Of a DNA stretch of 64,000 nt, positions 19,900-33,151 are shown one piece after another. The stretch lies in assembly GCA_014529385.2 (NCBI GenBank), contig CM043967.1:129410182-129474181 (forward strand), in the 5' to 3' direction. Within the stretch, counting starts at the first letter, position 1. Each line of letters starts with the position of its first letter. Source of the stretch: Adiantum capillus-veneris. Lineage: Eukaryota > Streptophyta > Polypodiopsida > Polypodiales > Pteridaceae. Below the pieces are notes generated by a model. That model did not search any database. It was not told the DNA's origin and saw nothing but the letters and a program-made list of their open reading frames with translations. Position numbers and translations under genes: made by a program.

Positions 19900-21300
19900 A
19901 TTCTAAACAAGCAAACGTTGCTAGTCAATTACAAAAACTATTAAAGGAATTTCAAGATGTATTTCCTAATGATTTTCCATCGGGATTACGGCCGACATGA
20001 TCAGTACAACATAGCATTGACGTGGCTGCAGGTTGTAAACCTGTTAATAAACCACCTTACCGTATGAGTTATTCAGAGGCTGCTGAGGTGGAACTTCAGC
20101 TTGCTGACTACCTTAGCAGAGGGTTTATACAACCCAGTTCTTCACCATGGGCTTCATCTATCCTTTCAGTAAAAAAAGAACGGCAGTGTGCGCATGTGCA
20201 TAGACTACCGGGGCTTAAATGCAGTTACAGTTAAGAACAAATACCCATTACCAAGAGTAGATGAGTTATTTGATAAGCTAACCCATGCTCGCATTTTCAC
20301 AAAAATCGACTTGCGGTCAGGATATCACCAAGTCCGTATTCGACTTGTCTCTAACACTGCATTCCAAACACGGTTTGGACAATACGAGTTTTTGGTGATG
20401 CCCTTTGGGTTAGTCAATGTGCCTGCAAAATTCATGACACTTATGGATAGTGTCTCGAAGCCATATTTGGGAAAATTTGTCATTGTTTTCCTCGATGACA
20501 TCCTAGTCTATAGTGCTTCTGAAGAAGAACACTTACAACATCTCACGCAGGTGTTTGAGTTGTTATGGATAAACAAGTTATATGCCAATTTATCTAAATG
20601 TGATTTTTAAAAAGATGAAATTCATTATTTTGGGCATGTTATTTCAGCTCACGGCCTATACATGGATCAATCCAAAGTGGATACCATCAGGAAATGGCCT
20701 CCTCCTAAAACTCTAGAAGAATCACAAATATTTTTAGGATTTGCAGGTTTTTACCGAAGGTTCGTTAAAAACTATGCTCAAATTGTTGTTCCTATGACGG
20801 ATCAACTAAAAGGCAAAGAAAAAGCTTTTCAATGGAGATCCGCTCAACAACACAGTTTCGATACACTCAAGGATGCATTAGCAATAGCTCCTATACTGGC
20901 TATAGTAGATCCTTTGAAACCATTCATTTGGGAAACGGATGCCAGTGATCGTGCTATTGGAGCAGTCCTGTTACAAGACGAACGGCCGATTGCATTTGAA
21001 AGTAAGAAGCTTGATGCAGCTCAGCAGAACTATTTTTCTTACGAATGCGAACTCTATGCAATAGTGTCTGCCTTAAAAACTGCGGCATTATTTGTATGGT
21101 GCTCAGCTCAATATTATGTTTGACCATGAAAGCATTAAATGGTTTACACAACAAACGGATTTAAAGGGTCAAAAAGCCAGGTAGGCCGCGATCCTTCAGG
21201 AATATGACGCCAAGCTAAGGTATCGCAAAGGCCGATACAATGTAGTGGCAGACGCTCTAAGTCGAATGCCAGAGATCAATTCGCTCTTGTTCATGGAACT
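19900..21300 (+). pseudogene. Reverse transcriptase and RNase H of chromovirus C
   Basis: RT runs KPVNKPPYRMSYSEAAEVEL, then a frameshift near 20175, [45 protein letters not shown] and the active site [10 protein letters not shown] (about 20487-20516). A stop at 20610 precedes FLGFAGFYRRFVKNYAQI and the RNase H block ETDASDRAIGAVLLQDERPI (TDAS is the catalytic start) to YECELYAIVSAL. The domain end LRYRKGRYNVVADALSRMP is at about 21215-21270 after another shift. All domains are present, but the frame is broken at least three times. Confidence 0.87.
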
Positions 21301-21399
21301 TCATAGTGAATTTTTAGAGTCTCTCAAGGGCAAATATGAGCATGATGAAGCATATTCCAAAGTGTGGAGCCATGTTCAAAAGAGGGATCCTTCTCACTC

Positions 21400-22829
21400 C
21401 AATGACGGTAGTGTATAGATAAGCTCCACACCTAGTTCTCCTTTATCAAGTGATGAACTACAACGATGGAAGAATTTTACCATCGACAATGGGTACCTAC
21501 TTCACAAGGGGAGAGTTTGTGTACCGCAGACACGGACATTTGATGCCAAATTCTTTATGAATGTCATGATAGTCTAAGTGCAGGGCACCCGGGGATTAGA
21601 AAAACTTATGCTCTCGTACAACGACAGTTTTACTGGCCAGGTCTACATGGCTTTGTGCAAGCTTATGTCTTGCACTGCCAAAAATGTCGGGTTAACAAGG
21701 CATAGCGCCTGAAAGCAGGAGGACTCTTACATCCTTTGGAGATTCCCAATGGAAAATGGGAAAAAGTATCTCTATGGATTTTATTGTAGGTCTACCAACC
21801 ACTATACAAGGTCATGACTAAGTATGGGTGGTCGTAGACAGGTTGACTAAACTATGTAAGTTTATTCCGACCAAATCAACGGTTAAGACACCAGAACTAG
21901 CCAAGTTATTTGTGGACAATCTAATTGTATGGTTTTCCAAGTAACATTGTTAGTGACCGTGATCCCAAGTTTAACAGCCACTTTTGGAGAGCTGTATTTA
22001 AACGATTGCGTACACAATTAAACCTTAGTACATCTGATCATCCAGAAACGGATGGTCAAACGGAACGGGTTAACCAAGTGCTAGAGGATATGCTAAGAGC
22101 ATACGTCAGCAAAAAATAGTCAGACTGGGAAGAATACTTACCTATTCTCGAGTTTGCCCACAACAGTGCTAAGCATGTCACAACAGGTTTTAGTCCTTTC
22201 ATGCTCATGTACGGGTTTCAACTTAGGTCACCAGTTATGGTGGGGTTGGCAACCGAAAAACTCCAACAGGGTTGAGGATTTTCTCCAAGACCACATGGAT
22301 ATGCTGAAACTTGCTTGTCAGAATGTCCGGCAAGCACAAGATCAGTATAAGAAATATAGTGATGAGAAACGTCGGCAAGTTACCTTCGAAGAAGGGGAGG
22401 AAGTATTTTTACGTGTTCCAGAGCATTCAGAAAGTCTGAAAATTGGACCGATGCCTAAATTATCTCCCTGATATTGTGGGCCTTTTAAAATACTCAAGCA
22501 AGTAGGTGATCGTGCCTACAAACTATTACTACCTTTACATTCTTGCATTCATCCGGTGTTTCATGTAAGCCGTCTCCGAAAGCGATTACATGGGGATGAC
22601 AATGTCATTGACCAACAGGTTTTGGTTGATTAGATTGAACCTCCTACCTTACCTCATGAACCTGAACGTGTTCTTGATTATCATGAGTTGTGTACACGTC
22701 ATCAAGTACAATAACAAGCCTTAATCAAGTGGAAAGACCGACCTGAAGAAGGTGCCACTTGGGAAAACATTAGTTTTCTTAAGAAGAAGTTTCCCACTGT
22801 TGTTTTCAAGGACGAAAACTCTTCTTAAG
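21400..22829 (+). pseudogene. Integrase with chromodomain of chromovirus C
   Basis: The zinc-binding part is visible at about 21550-21705 (ECHDSLSAGHPGIRKTY, then QFYWPG and HCQKCR). The core has [16 protein letters not shown] and [20 protein letters not shown] (21925-22119), giving the second D and the E; the first D lies in a stop-rich part near 21775. The middle (22154-22471) is shifted. The C-terminal HPVFHVSRL motif (about 22550-22575) and the chromodomain-like ALIKWKDRPEEGATWE (about 22720-22768) close the protein just before the purine tract. Confidence 0.83.
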
Positions 22830-22836
22830 GGGGGAG
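22826..22836 (+). promoter_or_regulatory. Polypurine tract of chromovirus C
   Basis: A run AAGGGGGGAG three bases before the 3' LTR; it primes plus-strand DNA synthesis. The same tract and flanks recur at 38662-38672 in the related remnant. Confidence 0.85.
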
Positions 22837-22839
22837 TAA

Positions 22840-22992
22840 TGTTAGGACACCGGCAAGGCCGGACTAGACAAGGCCGGGCCGGGCTAGGCGGTGTGGAACG
22901 GGGAGATCAACTAGGGCAAAGGTCCAGGAGCATGCCTATATAAAGGGTGGTTGGGTGGTGGAATCTAAGGCTCTAGTCACTGCTATCTTACA
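22840..22992 (+). repeat. 3' LTR of chromovirus C
   Basis: 153 bp, TGTTAGG...CTTACA, TATA at 22937-22945, followed by the target duplication CAAGA (22993-22997). Confidence 0.93.
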
Positions 22993-22997
22993 CAAGA

Positions 22998-24780
<1,783 letters not shown>

Positions 24781-24928
24781 ATGGTGGATTTAAGATTAAA
24801 TAAAACACACGTCTCATCAAGGTGCCACAGAGCTAGATTTGGTTTCATAAACAATGTCAAGATGCTCAAAAGCCGGTAAGGGGATTGGGATGACAAAGAG
24901 GCTCTATAAATCAAGGTGTCACAGAGCT

Positions 24929-25109
24929 AGTCCGGGCTTGCAACTCGACAAAGAGCAATACTCTCGAAATCTACTTCTTGCGTTCTTGAGTCCTGGCCTG
25001 CAACTCGACAAAGAGCAATACTCTCGAAATCTACTTCTTGTGTTCTTGAGTCCGGGCCTGCAACTCGACAAAGAGCAATACTCTCAAAATCTACTTCTTG
25101 CGTTCTTGT
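24929..25109. repeat. 60-bp tandem repeat, three copies
   Basis: Three consecutive copies of exactly 60 bp, with only a few substitutions; the unit contains GCAACTCGACAAAGAGCAAT and CTACTTCTTGCGTTCTTG. Because 60 is a multiple of three, open frames with a 20-residue repeat appear on both strands; these are probably by-products. Confidence 0.95.
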
Positions 25110-26252
25110 TCTAGAGTAGCCGTGAACATGCAAGTGTAGGTGATTATCATTGTGGATATGTAGGAGCTCTAAGTGGCTCAAGTGGGTGACAATGCATTGT
25201 TGGATTTTCCAATCAGATCTTGCGCAATTTGTTGTCCCACTTTGCACTATACATCTCTCAAAAATTCAATGCTCTAGGGTTTGTGGCGATGATGCAGGGT
25301 GTGGTAGTAGCGTTGATGCAATAAGATCTACTGCATGCTGTCGGTAGGAGTAGTTGGAGGACCTCGAGGGCCATGGAGTACATAGATGGCGTTAGCAGAC
25401 CAGGGCTAGTCACAACGCACAACACTACTAGCAAATCCCTCTTATCAGCTCTAATTGTTTGCTTGGTGATTCCTCGTTTCACAATGCTACCAATTGTCCT
25501 GTAGATCTTCATTACTTGCTAGTGCATCTTGCATGGATAACTAATTTGATGTTTTGAGACCATGTCCACCTTGTGCAACGTCTAGGAGGGGAGAGTTATT
25601 ATGCACAGGTAGAGGGTGTCCATGCTGAGGATAAAGGGTCTCACTGGCAATTATAGCAGCTTCGTGTGTATGTCCACGTTCAACTACCTTACTCGGCTCG
25701 TTTATGCAGGCTCAACTATTTATGGCCTAACTCTCCGTGTTTCACTGCAAACAGATCAAGAGAAACTTGGACAAATCTCCTCTTCATTTGCAACGGTGAC
25801 ATATTCCAGCGTGCGGTGAGTTAAAAGTGCCACATTTTAATCTTGAACGTTGAGGACACAATAAAAAGGAACACACCAAAAAATTGCATGCTGCCGTGGG
25901 AATGGCACGTTCCCTCGTATTATAAAAATTGGGGAGGACTCTGCAAACTCCCTCCTGCAAGGACACTAGCACGTAAAGAACACATACAAATAATTAGATT
26001 ACTCTCAGAACCTTAAACATTGTGCTATTACTTTTCTAACGCTTCGTACTTATTTTGTGCGAGGGACATTCAGGAAATCACCTATCGCTTGCCTCTTCCC
26101 AGGTCGAAACCCCGCAATAGCGCAATCCAGCACCAGGTACATGGTTGTTTCAAATGCTTGAACTATCCGTTGCTTAGACATGACTAGTAAGTAAATATCA
26201 CAAGGTTCTCATCACATTGAATCATTAAGATTGAGTCAGAAGTAAGCCTTCA
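25110..26252. other. No gene recognised
   Basis: Mixed sequence before the Helitron frame. Short open frames show no domain. The Helitron 5' end (a TC dinucleotide) may lie here but cannot be fixed by eye. Confidence 0.4.
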
Positions 26253-26939
26253 ATGGACCATCACCGAAAGTGTAGGATACACCTCAGCAGATCGAAAGCG
26301 AGACATCACACTTCAGTCAAGAAGAAGGCTAGATTTCTACCATGCTCACAATCATGGATTGATATCATCAATTTAGTATACCGATGGAGTTCAGACGTTG
26401 CAGCGGTATTTAGACCTTTCAGTATATGCTTTGTTTGTGGTGTAGTTTTCATCCAAAGAAGTGCCTCTTTTGATTGTACTCGAGCTCCAGACGAGACATC
26501 GATTGCAATGTTTGCTAGTAGTCTATTGTTATCCAGCTTAGAGGCTACACACATAGAAATGCAATGGGTGCAGTGCTCCACTTGTGAGAACTCAAGTGCA
26601 TGTCGCAGATATTGTGTGCCCTTACTTCCAGACTACACAAGAAGAATACTGAACGGAAATCAGCTTCACATACAGCTACTGAGAGTCATTGACATATCTG
26701 TCAATGCCATCTCAACAGTCACAACAATTGCACGAGGTACACTAGACAGACGTTCAATATTAGATAACCCTCTGCTATCATGGAGTAAAGAGCATAGAAC
26801 AACCTTCACAGAGCAAGACCTAGCTACATCACAAGTCGCAGACATACTTGCATTCAATCTTGAGAACAACTTCGTACTATACAGAAGTACATGTCAATGG
26901 CTGAACGACCGAATAAGAAGCTTGGCCTCTGCATACTAA
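26253..26939 (+). CDS. Helitron N-terminal region
   Basis: A 228-residue frame. It has a paired-cysteine segment (CSTCENSSACRRYC, about residues 109-122), then LLPDYTRRILNGNQLHIQLL and a helical region. Helitron Rep proteins usually begin with such a Cys-rich segment. The frame overlaps the next one by 49 bp in a different frame, so one frameshift separates it from the Rep core. Its first ~100 residues may not be genuine. Confidence 0.55.
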   Translation: MDHHRKCRIHLSRSKARHHTSVKKKARFLPCSQSWIDIINLVYRWSSDVAAVFRPFSICFVCGVVFIQRSASFDCTRAPDETSIAMFASSLLLSSLEATHIEMQWVQCSTCENSSACRRYCVPLLPDYTRRILNGNQLHIQLLRVIDISVNAISTVTTIARGTLDRRSILDNPLLSWSKEHRTTFTEQDLATSQVADILAFNLENNFVLYRSTCQWLNDRIRSLASAY

Positions 26940-28948
26940 GTCAAGATAGTGTGAGCAAGATCATTCAGCAACAACAAGACAACGCATCGTTTGCACTGAT
27001 GGCGCAGCTTGACACAAGTTTGATGAAGTTTGGTATCATCGAAAACATCGTTGAACCAGCCAGGAGAAGAGCATTCACCGCTAGCGATACTTACGAATTT
27101 GCTTCTCTGCAGCTCCGTGGCCGTCAACAATTGCTTGAGAGAACAGTTACTTTCAAGCCCAACGGCATGCCTGCCGCATCAAGCACTATGAACGACATCA
27201 CAATAGAGACGACAACGTTTCCATTCCTGTTCCCTTTTGGGAAAGGCCAGTATGATGGTAAAATCAACTTCAGTATATATGTAAAGATACGTGCATCGAC
27301 TCTATTCTCCATTTACACCCTGTACAAGCCATACCTGCTCATAATGTACCAACTAAAGCAGGCACTTATGTTGGCTAACAATACACACACGAGCTTGTTG
27401 CCAAAGGACATTGACAACTACAAGAGGGCCAATTGTATAGCAACTGACAAAGATACTGTGAGACATGTGCTTCAGTACAGCACCCCTTCTAGCATGCCAG
27501 GTTCCTGCTCATGGCACCGCAAGAACCTAAAGGACTTGATAGCAATGGTGGACGAATGGGGAATGTCTGATTTCTTCTTGACTTTCACTGCAGATGAGGT
27601 CACAGACACAAGATGGCCTGAGATTGACACAATCGAGCTAATTGCACGTCAGTTGAACGCCTCCTTCACTTGGACAGACTGCCCAGTCGAATGCGCCGTC
27701 ACCTTCGGCCACTCCAAGTTCCAAATGCTTATGTCCAAATATATACTTGTGAATGGTGTGTTGGGCCCTGTGCAACACCACTTGGTTAGATATGAGGTCC
27801 AAAATAGAGGATCATTGCATGCTCATGTCATACTATGGATCCATGAAGAAGACAAAGAGCAACTATCTACTAAAATAGCTGCATATATCCCGACAGAAAC
27901 TGGCTCTGTGGTTTTGCCAGAAGTAAGCAGGCTCCAAGAACTCGTACTTAGGAAACAACTTCACAAGTGTCGTGCAAGTTGTTACCACAGTCAAAGAGAT
28001 GGAGTATGTAAACACGGGTTTCCATTTCATGCGCAGCCAAATCCAAACCCAGTCTTCAACGAACAAAATCACAGATGGCAATACTTTAGGCCTTGGCATG
28101 AAGACAAAAATGTTGTACCGGACCACCCTACAATGCTCTTGCTATGGGGTGCACATATGAATATACAGCGGGTCACCAATTCATCAATGTCCTACTACCT
28201 CTTTAAGTATGCACTCAAAACTGAACCAACGGGCCATCTCAACATCCGCTCAGAAGATGCAGAGCGCTTAGGCCTAGGTGGCCTTGACACTATAAAATTG
28301 AAGCTGATCTCATCCTCTTTACTGTCAAAACCTATCTCAGCAACAAAAGTGGCATTAAATTGTTTGCAAATCCCAATCATTTCAAAGAGCGATAGCGTCC
28401 AATACGTCGACTCATCACCCCCGGCACTACGACAATGAATCATTTCTCACAACAATGATGTCGTGCTGCACCCTGTTGATCTGTATTGCACACGACCACA
28501 AACTCTGGAGAAGCTTACATTCTACGACTTCCACAAGAATTACATAGTAACAAAGGGAAAAGAAAGGAAAAAAGGTATTTCAGAGGAGAATACCTACGGC
28601 CAATCACTGCAGCGGCAACACCGACTGGTCCGTTTCATAGACTTTCACCCAGGGCATCATCCGGAGGCTTTCTTTTACAACGTGCTGCTAAAGAGCATCA
28701 CCTCCAGAAACGAATCCCAGCTGCTCTCACCAGAGAACACGTCTAGGTCATACTATCTTGAGTGCAAACTTAGAGTTTTGATACTGACAGATGAGGATCT
28801 TGAGATGTACATCACAGAGTACACACAACGAAACATGCTCACGACAGACCAAACACACCAATTTCACAACATGATACTACAGAAGACATCGTCAACAAAG
28901 GCTGCCTCATTTCAATCTCCAGATGTGCAAACAGACTACGAGCAATAG
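26891..28948 (+). pseudogene. Helitron Rep (HUH endonuclease) domain
   Basis: One frame runs through a stop at 28436-28438. FPFLFPFGKGQYDG is the classic Helitron start block; then DFFLTFTADEVTDTRWPE, and YEVQNRGSLHAHVILWI with the metal-binding H-x-H at 27818-27826. SYYLFKYALK (tyrosines at 28193-28198 and 28208) matches the nucleophile region (Y-x-x-K-Y). After the stop the same frame continues with RLVRFIDFHPGHHPEAFFYN, the segment between Rep and helicase. Rep nicks and joins single-stranded transposon ends. Confidence 0.88.
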
Positions 28949-30068
28949 GACACGTCATCTCGTATCTCTGCCCTTCGAAACGAGCTTCAAAACGTCCAAA
29001 ATGCGTCACTGACATCTGAATATGCAAAGATCTATAAGAAGCTCACAGCAGCAAAGGGTGGACTACATGTGATCACAGGCACTCCTCGGAGTGGAAAAAG
29101 CTTCCTCATAAGATATATCACAAGCCAACTCATAATGCAAGGGAAAACTATCACAGTCGGTGCTTCGACTGGTTCAGCAGCCACGAGGTTAAGCAGCATC
29201 GCAACAACTGTCCATTACCAATTCAAGATACCAGTGCGCACACAACAATATCCCCTGTCAATCTACAAAACTGATGACAGGTACGTCAGTATTAAAGAGG
29301 CAGACAAGATTATCATAGACGAGATTTCTATGTGACAAAGAAAACGTTTGATCTCATAGTACGACAAATTGTGAATGTCACGACGGCACACTGCTAGACC
29401 CATTCAAAGATAAAAAGGTCTTCTTGTTCGGTGATTTGGCACAATTGCCACCAGTATGCAGGCATAAAAGTGATCAGTGCTACTCATGCCACATCACAAG
29501 CTCCACTTATTAGTCCACTGCTACTATGTACATTATGTCTTGCTCAGTGCACCATGCAAAATATATCTCTTTCATAGAGTTCCTCAATACAATAAGAGTC
29601 AGGCTCCCCACAAAGAAAGAGATCTACGATGCGCTCGGTGACCGCATCATAAAGCAGGATCAAATAGAGCAACACATGGATAGGAATATGACAGTCATTT
29701 GCACACACAAGAGTGACGTTCGATATTATAATAACCTTCTCTTGGAACGCTTCCATCGGCATAGTCACATCATCCAAATCGGCCTCAAAACGAATGCACA
29801 CAACGTCCCTGAGCTCCAAGCATGGCTTGAAGATCCCGACTTCCACACAAACACGACTAAGCAGATGAGATTGGCAAACTCAGCAGGCGAGAAACCCCAT
29901 GCGTATATTGAGGGCTTCCATACTTTTCAAGAGCGTCGCAACTTCATGAATAAGTGCGACGCAAGATATAAAGCTCTAGACCAAACGATGGCCACACCAA
30001 AAACAGACAGGATGACAATAGGTACTATTAGAAGGGGAAAATATAATGCCTTCTGTCTGTTGTGCTAA
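28949..30068 (+). pseudogene. Helitron Pif1-like helicase domain
   Basis: In the Rep frame, VITGTPRSGKSFLIRYI (Walker A, 29078-29101) and KIIIDEISM (Walker B, ending 29335) are clear. After a frame change, VFLFGDLAQLPPVC at about 29418-29459 is helicase motif III, and 29526-30068 continues with LPTKKEIYDALGDRI, TVICTHKSDVRYYNNLLLER and further conserved helicase sequence. It would unwind DNA during rolling-circle transposition. Two stops or shifts are seen. Confidence 0.87.
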
Positions 30069-30204
30069 CCAGCTTGCTCCTACATCCTGCACGTCTCATG
30101 AAGCAAATACTTGAAGAGCTTGATATCCAGTACGAGGATGATGAGAGTATGTTGCATAATGGTGAAGCACAACACTCCTCGACACAAAAACTGAAGGAAT
30201 TACA

Positions 30205-30456
30205 TTGTACGCGATGGAGCTACTGTTGTTTGGTTACAACATTGATTTGGCTGAACTTTCAAAAGCCACTCAAGAAAAATGTGCCGCTATATTGACAAAT
30301 TTCATGACTTCGTCAAACCACATGCACGACGCAACTAATCCACCTATCACAATCCAGAAGGTAGCATGGCTCTACTGCGAACACAAAGCAGTAAATTATG
30401 GCCAACCAGCCTCCCCATACGAGCTAGTTGCAACAAACCAAGGCAAGTATGGATAA
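30205..30456 (+). CDS. Short frame after the Helitron helicase, unidentified
   Basis: An 83-residue frame (MYAMELLLFGYNIDLAEL, then KVAWLYCEHKAVNYGQPASP) in protein-like sequence directly after the helicase. It may be a Helitron C-terminal part or a captured exon; no family recognised. Confidence 0.3.
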   Translation: MYAMELLLFGYNIDLAELSKATQEKCAAILTNFMTSSNHMHDATNPPITIQKVAWLYCEHKAVNYGQPASPYELVATNQGKYG

Positions 30457-31092
30457 CAAGTATCACTAGCTTCCATTCATTTCTCTGTAGCACCGTCATT
30501 TTTTTATTTACCTAACCAATCTGCATGGACTGCAGATTTAGACACTCATCAACAACCAGAGACAAGCATCATCCTTCCACCCCAGAAAAAGAAACGTCGT
30601 GGGAAGAATACATAGTCTACAGTATACAATGCACAAAAAATAATAGGAGATATATCGGAGTTACGAATAACATCCATAAACGCATTGGCTAGCACAAGCG
30701 CAATCCTTCGAAGAGAATGCAAGCGGACATGTAGACACATATTCCTTTCGAGGACAATTTTAAAATTACCACTTTAGCAACTAGTACCAATATACATAAA
30801 GCTAGAAACTTAGAACATTTCTATATTAAACAACACAAAACAACAACTGCATTAGGTTATAACGTTTGTTCCGAACATCCACCAAGGTTGAGAATATATT
30901 ATTTTTTGAAAAATCACAAGAAAATATAGCTACAAACTACTGTCGTCTTTATTTCATTGTTTTGCTCACTGTATTTGTCACAAAACTTTGATCATTGCCT
31001 ACAACAATGCCTTTTTGTTTCCATTCAAACTATGACAGACATGACAACTTATCAACTGCTTTGATTTAAATGCTTTTTCTTTTGAGTTTAGA
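30457..31092. other. No gene recognised
   Basis: AT-rich sequence downstream of the Helitron. A 3' terminus may lie here but no hairpin-plus-CTRR end was fixed. Confidence 0.4.
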
Positions 31093-31344
31093 ATGGGTAG
31101 GCCAATTTCAGCTGATCTGATTGAATAGCAGCTAGAATTTGAGACTGCAATGTATAACTTGCAATACTGTCTTTACCCAAATTTGCAAGAGCGGGTGCTC
31201 AGACACTACATGCATAAATGGAGTGAGTTCATTCCATGGCCACTCATTCCATGGCCAGTTCAACCACCTACCCCATGGCATCCTCATTATATCACTTGGA
31301 ATACACTCAGTCTCGACAAATCACCATCGACATCGCCGTGCTAG
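31093..31344 (+). pseudogene. Small protein-like frame, unidentified
   Basis: From an ATG at 31093 the sequence reads MGRPISADLIE, one stop, then QLEFETAMYNLQYCLYPNLQ, a VLRHYMHKWSEF stretch and a Trp/Pro-rich tail to 31344. Composition is protein-like with a single stop. A possible continuation at about 31383-31541 (IADVLGLLETIQINY) may be a second exon. No family recognised. Confidence 0.25.
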
Positions 31345-31728
31345 CTAGTTGCTCCACAAAACACCATTGTATGTTGTTCGTGCAGATTGCGGACGTGCTC
31401 GGCCTACTCGAGACTATACAAATAAATTACTCTAATGTGGTCCCCAACCACCTTCAGTCAGCTAAACAATTCGTTTCGCGCCATTTCTCTGTCAACCAGT
31501 TACCCAAACGCGCAACTTTGAAGAGCATCTTACCGATATAGTCCTCCTCCTCTTCTCCACAGAAGTTTTGTCCATTTCATTGTAAAGAAGTCATTGCATG
31601 CTACATTCAAAGTTCCGTTCTTAATTCATCAACTTTTTGGCATACTATTTTCATCAAATCGTTTCAGTCACTTACACTCACTTGGCGTAACAAGATTTGT
31701 GCAAAACAAATAGTAAGCGCTCTCTCAA

Positions 31729-31731
<3 letters not shown>

Positions 31732-31813
<82 letters not shown>
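31732..31813. repeat. Compound (CT)n(CA)n microsatellite
   Basis: About 48 bp of CT passing directly into about 34 bp of CA. Confidence 0.97.
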
Positions 31814-31815
<2 letters not shown>

Positions 31816-33091
31816 TCATTTTCTACAATCTTCTTTACGATCTTCTTGGATCTTACTCTTGTTCAATTCTTGCTCCCTCTAATTGCAATCGCCTTGAAGG
31901 CTTGTACCTTTATACTAGTTTGTTATCCACTTCCGGTTATACAGGCTAACGAAGCACTCTAGTTCCTTATTCAATAATCCTACGCTAGTAAGTGAGAATG
32001 CGTGTGGGTGGTGCAAACAACAAGGAGGCCACTACAAGGGCAGTCTCATCATCGACTACGGCAGTCCGTGCATGAGAACTTGCAACATGAGGTGACTGGC
32101 ACAACATTGCAGGGCGGTTCAGTTTTGCATGCATCACTGCATGCGTACACGTAATCTACGCAACCTCGCTATAGACACAAGCAACTTCTTAATTACATCA
32201 GTCGGCCGTAGCATCGCCTATTTCTTTGTAATCTCTATGAGAGCTATCAGGCGCATCAAGACGGTCTTTGGTTGCACACAACAAGTTGGATTGGAGTGAC
32301 CATCGTTGATTCTCTCCAGTCTATGTAACGTAACCCTTAGATGAGACACAATGTCTTCTAGGCATCTGCTTAACAAGCCAAAACACTCCTCTATAAACCA
32401 ACTTCTCATCAAGCACGGCTTGTAATCTATACACGCATCACATGCATGGCATGTTGGTGGACTGCAGCGAAGCGGACAGGACACAAGAGGCGAAACAAAA
32501 TTTCAAGTGTAACAAAAACGGCCTTGAGCAGGAAGACGACGAGGGGTCTAATTTGGACCATTCAACCAACGAGGCTTGATCACACGATCGGACGGTGAGT
32601 GTTCCATCAAGTCTCACATAAACCACTCCAACACCCAGCTGAGTGTGTCCCTCTTCTAGAACAAAATGAACTTTGTAAAAGGGGGCCACGCGTCCTACGA
32701 TAGGGACCTGGTTTTTTATTGGCCCCTTTACCCTAGTATATACAGGGTGTTTTATTATCACATGGTGTGTGGATCCAATTTTGGAACATGAATTGGCATA
32801 TTCTCTCTTCAGCAACTCTATCTATACACAATCGTGTATTCCGTATTTTGGATTGGCATTTATTTACTACTGGGTCTAAACCACCAACAAAACTATTAAT
32901 CTGTCATATTCAAAACTATTAATATGTCATATTCGATGCCAAAGGAATCTCTCAATTTGAAGCTAAAGCAATTAGAGTTCGTTCTTGCGTTCCTGCATAT
33001 CTCATCCTCCTGGTCTGTCCAACAGTGCTCATGTGTGGCCCATCTGCTCTCGCCTGCCTCTAGCTCCCAAATCTCATCGCAAGCTGCTACA

Positions 33092-33093
33092 CT

Positions 33094-33150
<57 letters not shown>
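33092..33150. repeat. (CT)n microsatellite
   Basis: About 59 bp of CT dinucleotide. Confidence 0.97.

Positions 33151-33151
<1 letters not shown>

Larger units (their letters stand above)
17109..22992 (+). mobile_element. Chromovirus C, near-complete, with 153-bp LTRs
   Basis: Two direct LTRs (17109-17261 and 22840-22992) both start TGTYAGGACACCGGCAAGGC and end ...CTTACA. The five bases CAAGA precede the first (17104-17108) and follow the second (22993-22997), a target duplication, so both ends are certain. The LTRs differ at about 15 of 153 positions by eye, suggesting an old insertion. Inside are a tRNA-Met-type primer site, gag, zinc knuckle, protease, RT, RNase H, integrase, chromodomain and a purine tract. 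Several stops and frameshifts make it inactive. Confidence 0.93.
26253..30456 (+). mobile_element. Helitron, coding region, decayed
   Basis: A Rep nuclease with HUH motif followed by a Pif1-like helicase in one array is diagnostic of Helitrons, rolling-circle transposons. Coordinates cover the recognisable coding part only; the 5' TC and 3' hairpin plus CTRR ends were not located. At least three in-frame stops and two frame changes show the copy is dead. Confidence 0.88.
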
